6,900 nt of DNA. Source: Proteiniphilum sp. GTDB taxonomy: Bacteria; Bacteroidota; Bacteroidia; Bacteroidales; Dysgonomonadaceae. This document shows positions 6,732 to 6,900 of this stretch, piece by piece (positions within the stretch are counted from its first letter, which is position 1; the number at the start of each line of letters is the position of its first letter). The DNA is taken from assembly GCA_031284475.1 (NCBI GenBank), contig JAISZV010000332.1, forward strand, positions 1 through 6,900, given 5' to 3'. The position numbers and the translations under genes were made by a program. Under the pieces are notes generated by a model. It saw nothing but the letters and a program-made list of their open reading frames with translations, was not told the origin of the DNA and searched no databases.

Positions 6732-6794
6732 AATATAATGCGTTCTCAACCCAATTTCCGCCGGATTTGAGAGATTAATCAAAAAAAAATGTTG

Positions 6795-6802
6795 TACCTC
6801 TG
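6795..6802 (+). promoter_or_regulatory. Candidate -7 box of the gene to the right
   Basis: TACCTCTG at 6795-6802, followed by CAACG, is one base off TAnnTTTG and resembles the rlmD box. A TTTG at 6766-6769 is the nearest -33 candidate, but the 25-base spacer is long. A run of nine A (6781-6789) lies between them. The site lies downstream of the palindromic repeats, consistent with their acting on it. Confidence 0.4.
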
Positions 6803-6850
6803 CAACGTTTTGCGTTCAACAAGCGTCATTATGATAAACAGGGAAATTTT

Positions 6851-6900
6851 ATGTCGGAGCAACGGTTAATATTTGCTTGTAAGCAGGGAAAATTATGGGC
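6851..6900 (+). CDS. Possible start of the next gene (cut by window end)
   Basis: ATG at 6851 opens a frame that stays open to the window end and reads MSEQRLIFACKQGKLW. It follows a purine-rich stretch (ACAGGGAAATTTT) and would lie about 40 bases after the candidate transcript start. Sixteen residues are too few to name a family. An ATG at 6895, preceded by a very similar stretch GCAGGGAAAATT, is an equally possible start in another frame; the ATG at 6831 meets a stop after 12 codons. Confidence 0.3.
   Translation, partial: MSEQRLIFACKQGKLW

Noticed and set aside
6734..6739. TATAAT, an E. coli-type -10 box
   Set aside because: The other genes here use the Bacteroidetes TAnnTTTG box, and no matching TTGACA lies 17 bases upstream. 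It also falls between operator half-sites.

Overview
The window looks like chromosome from a gut-type Bacteroidales bacterium (Bacteroides/Parabacteroides-like; species not determinable). The evidence is the Bacteroidetes promoter form TAnnTTTG just upstream of three of the plus-strand genes (TACCTTTGC, TATCTTTGC, TACTTTTG), A-rich leaders without strong Shine-Dalgarno sequences, a serine palmitoyltransferase of the Bacteroidetes sphingolipid type, a TraB/GumN-type lipoprotein, and a Bacteroidetes-style small membrane protein.

Layout. 1-323: the C-terminal end of a RhuM-family protein, an accessory gene cut by the window edge. 324-808: 485 bases without a credible gene, holding a promoter-like site and two related GC-rich palindromes (about 475-497 and 516-541). 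809-2218 (+): rlmD, an Fe-S 23S rRNA m5U methyltransferase. 2218-2330: a short tandem-repeat block lying exactly between two converging genes and overlapping both stop codons. 2321-3525 (-): a two-gene, translationally coupled operon, with a small hydrophobic protein of unknown function first and a TraB/GumN/Tiki-type lipoprotein second. 3526-3780: a divergent promoter region with a clear promoter for the plus-strand gene and a 12-codon upstream ORF in its leader. 3781-4974 (+): serine palmitoyltransferase, the first step of sphingolipid synthesis. 4975-5122: possible terminator, a dyad and the guaB promoter. 5123-6601 (+): guaB, IMP dehydrogenase with both CBS domains. 6602-6900: guaB terminator, a 23-bp tandem repeat built on the palindrome CGAACGTTCG (a probable operator), a promoter-like site, and perhaps the first codons of the next gene.

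The genes do not form one pathway. rlmD (ribosome maturation), SPT (membrane lipids) and guaB (guanine nucleotides) are separate housekeeping functions, each with its own promoter or terminator. Only the minus-strand pair is a convincing operon. I see no strong evidence for a new multi-gene system. The parts most worth a second look are the small-protein/TraB-lipoprotein pair, the operator array after guaB, the paired palindromes next to rhuM, and the uORF ahead of SPT. All calls rest on reading motifs by eye; no database search was possible.
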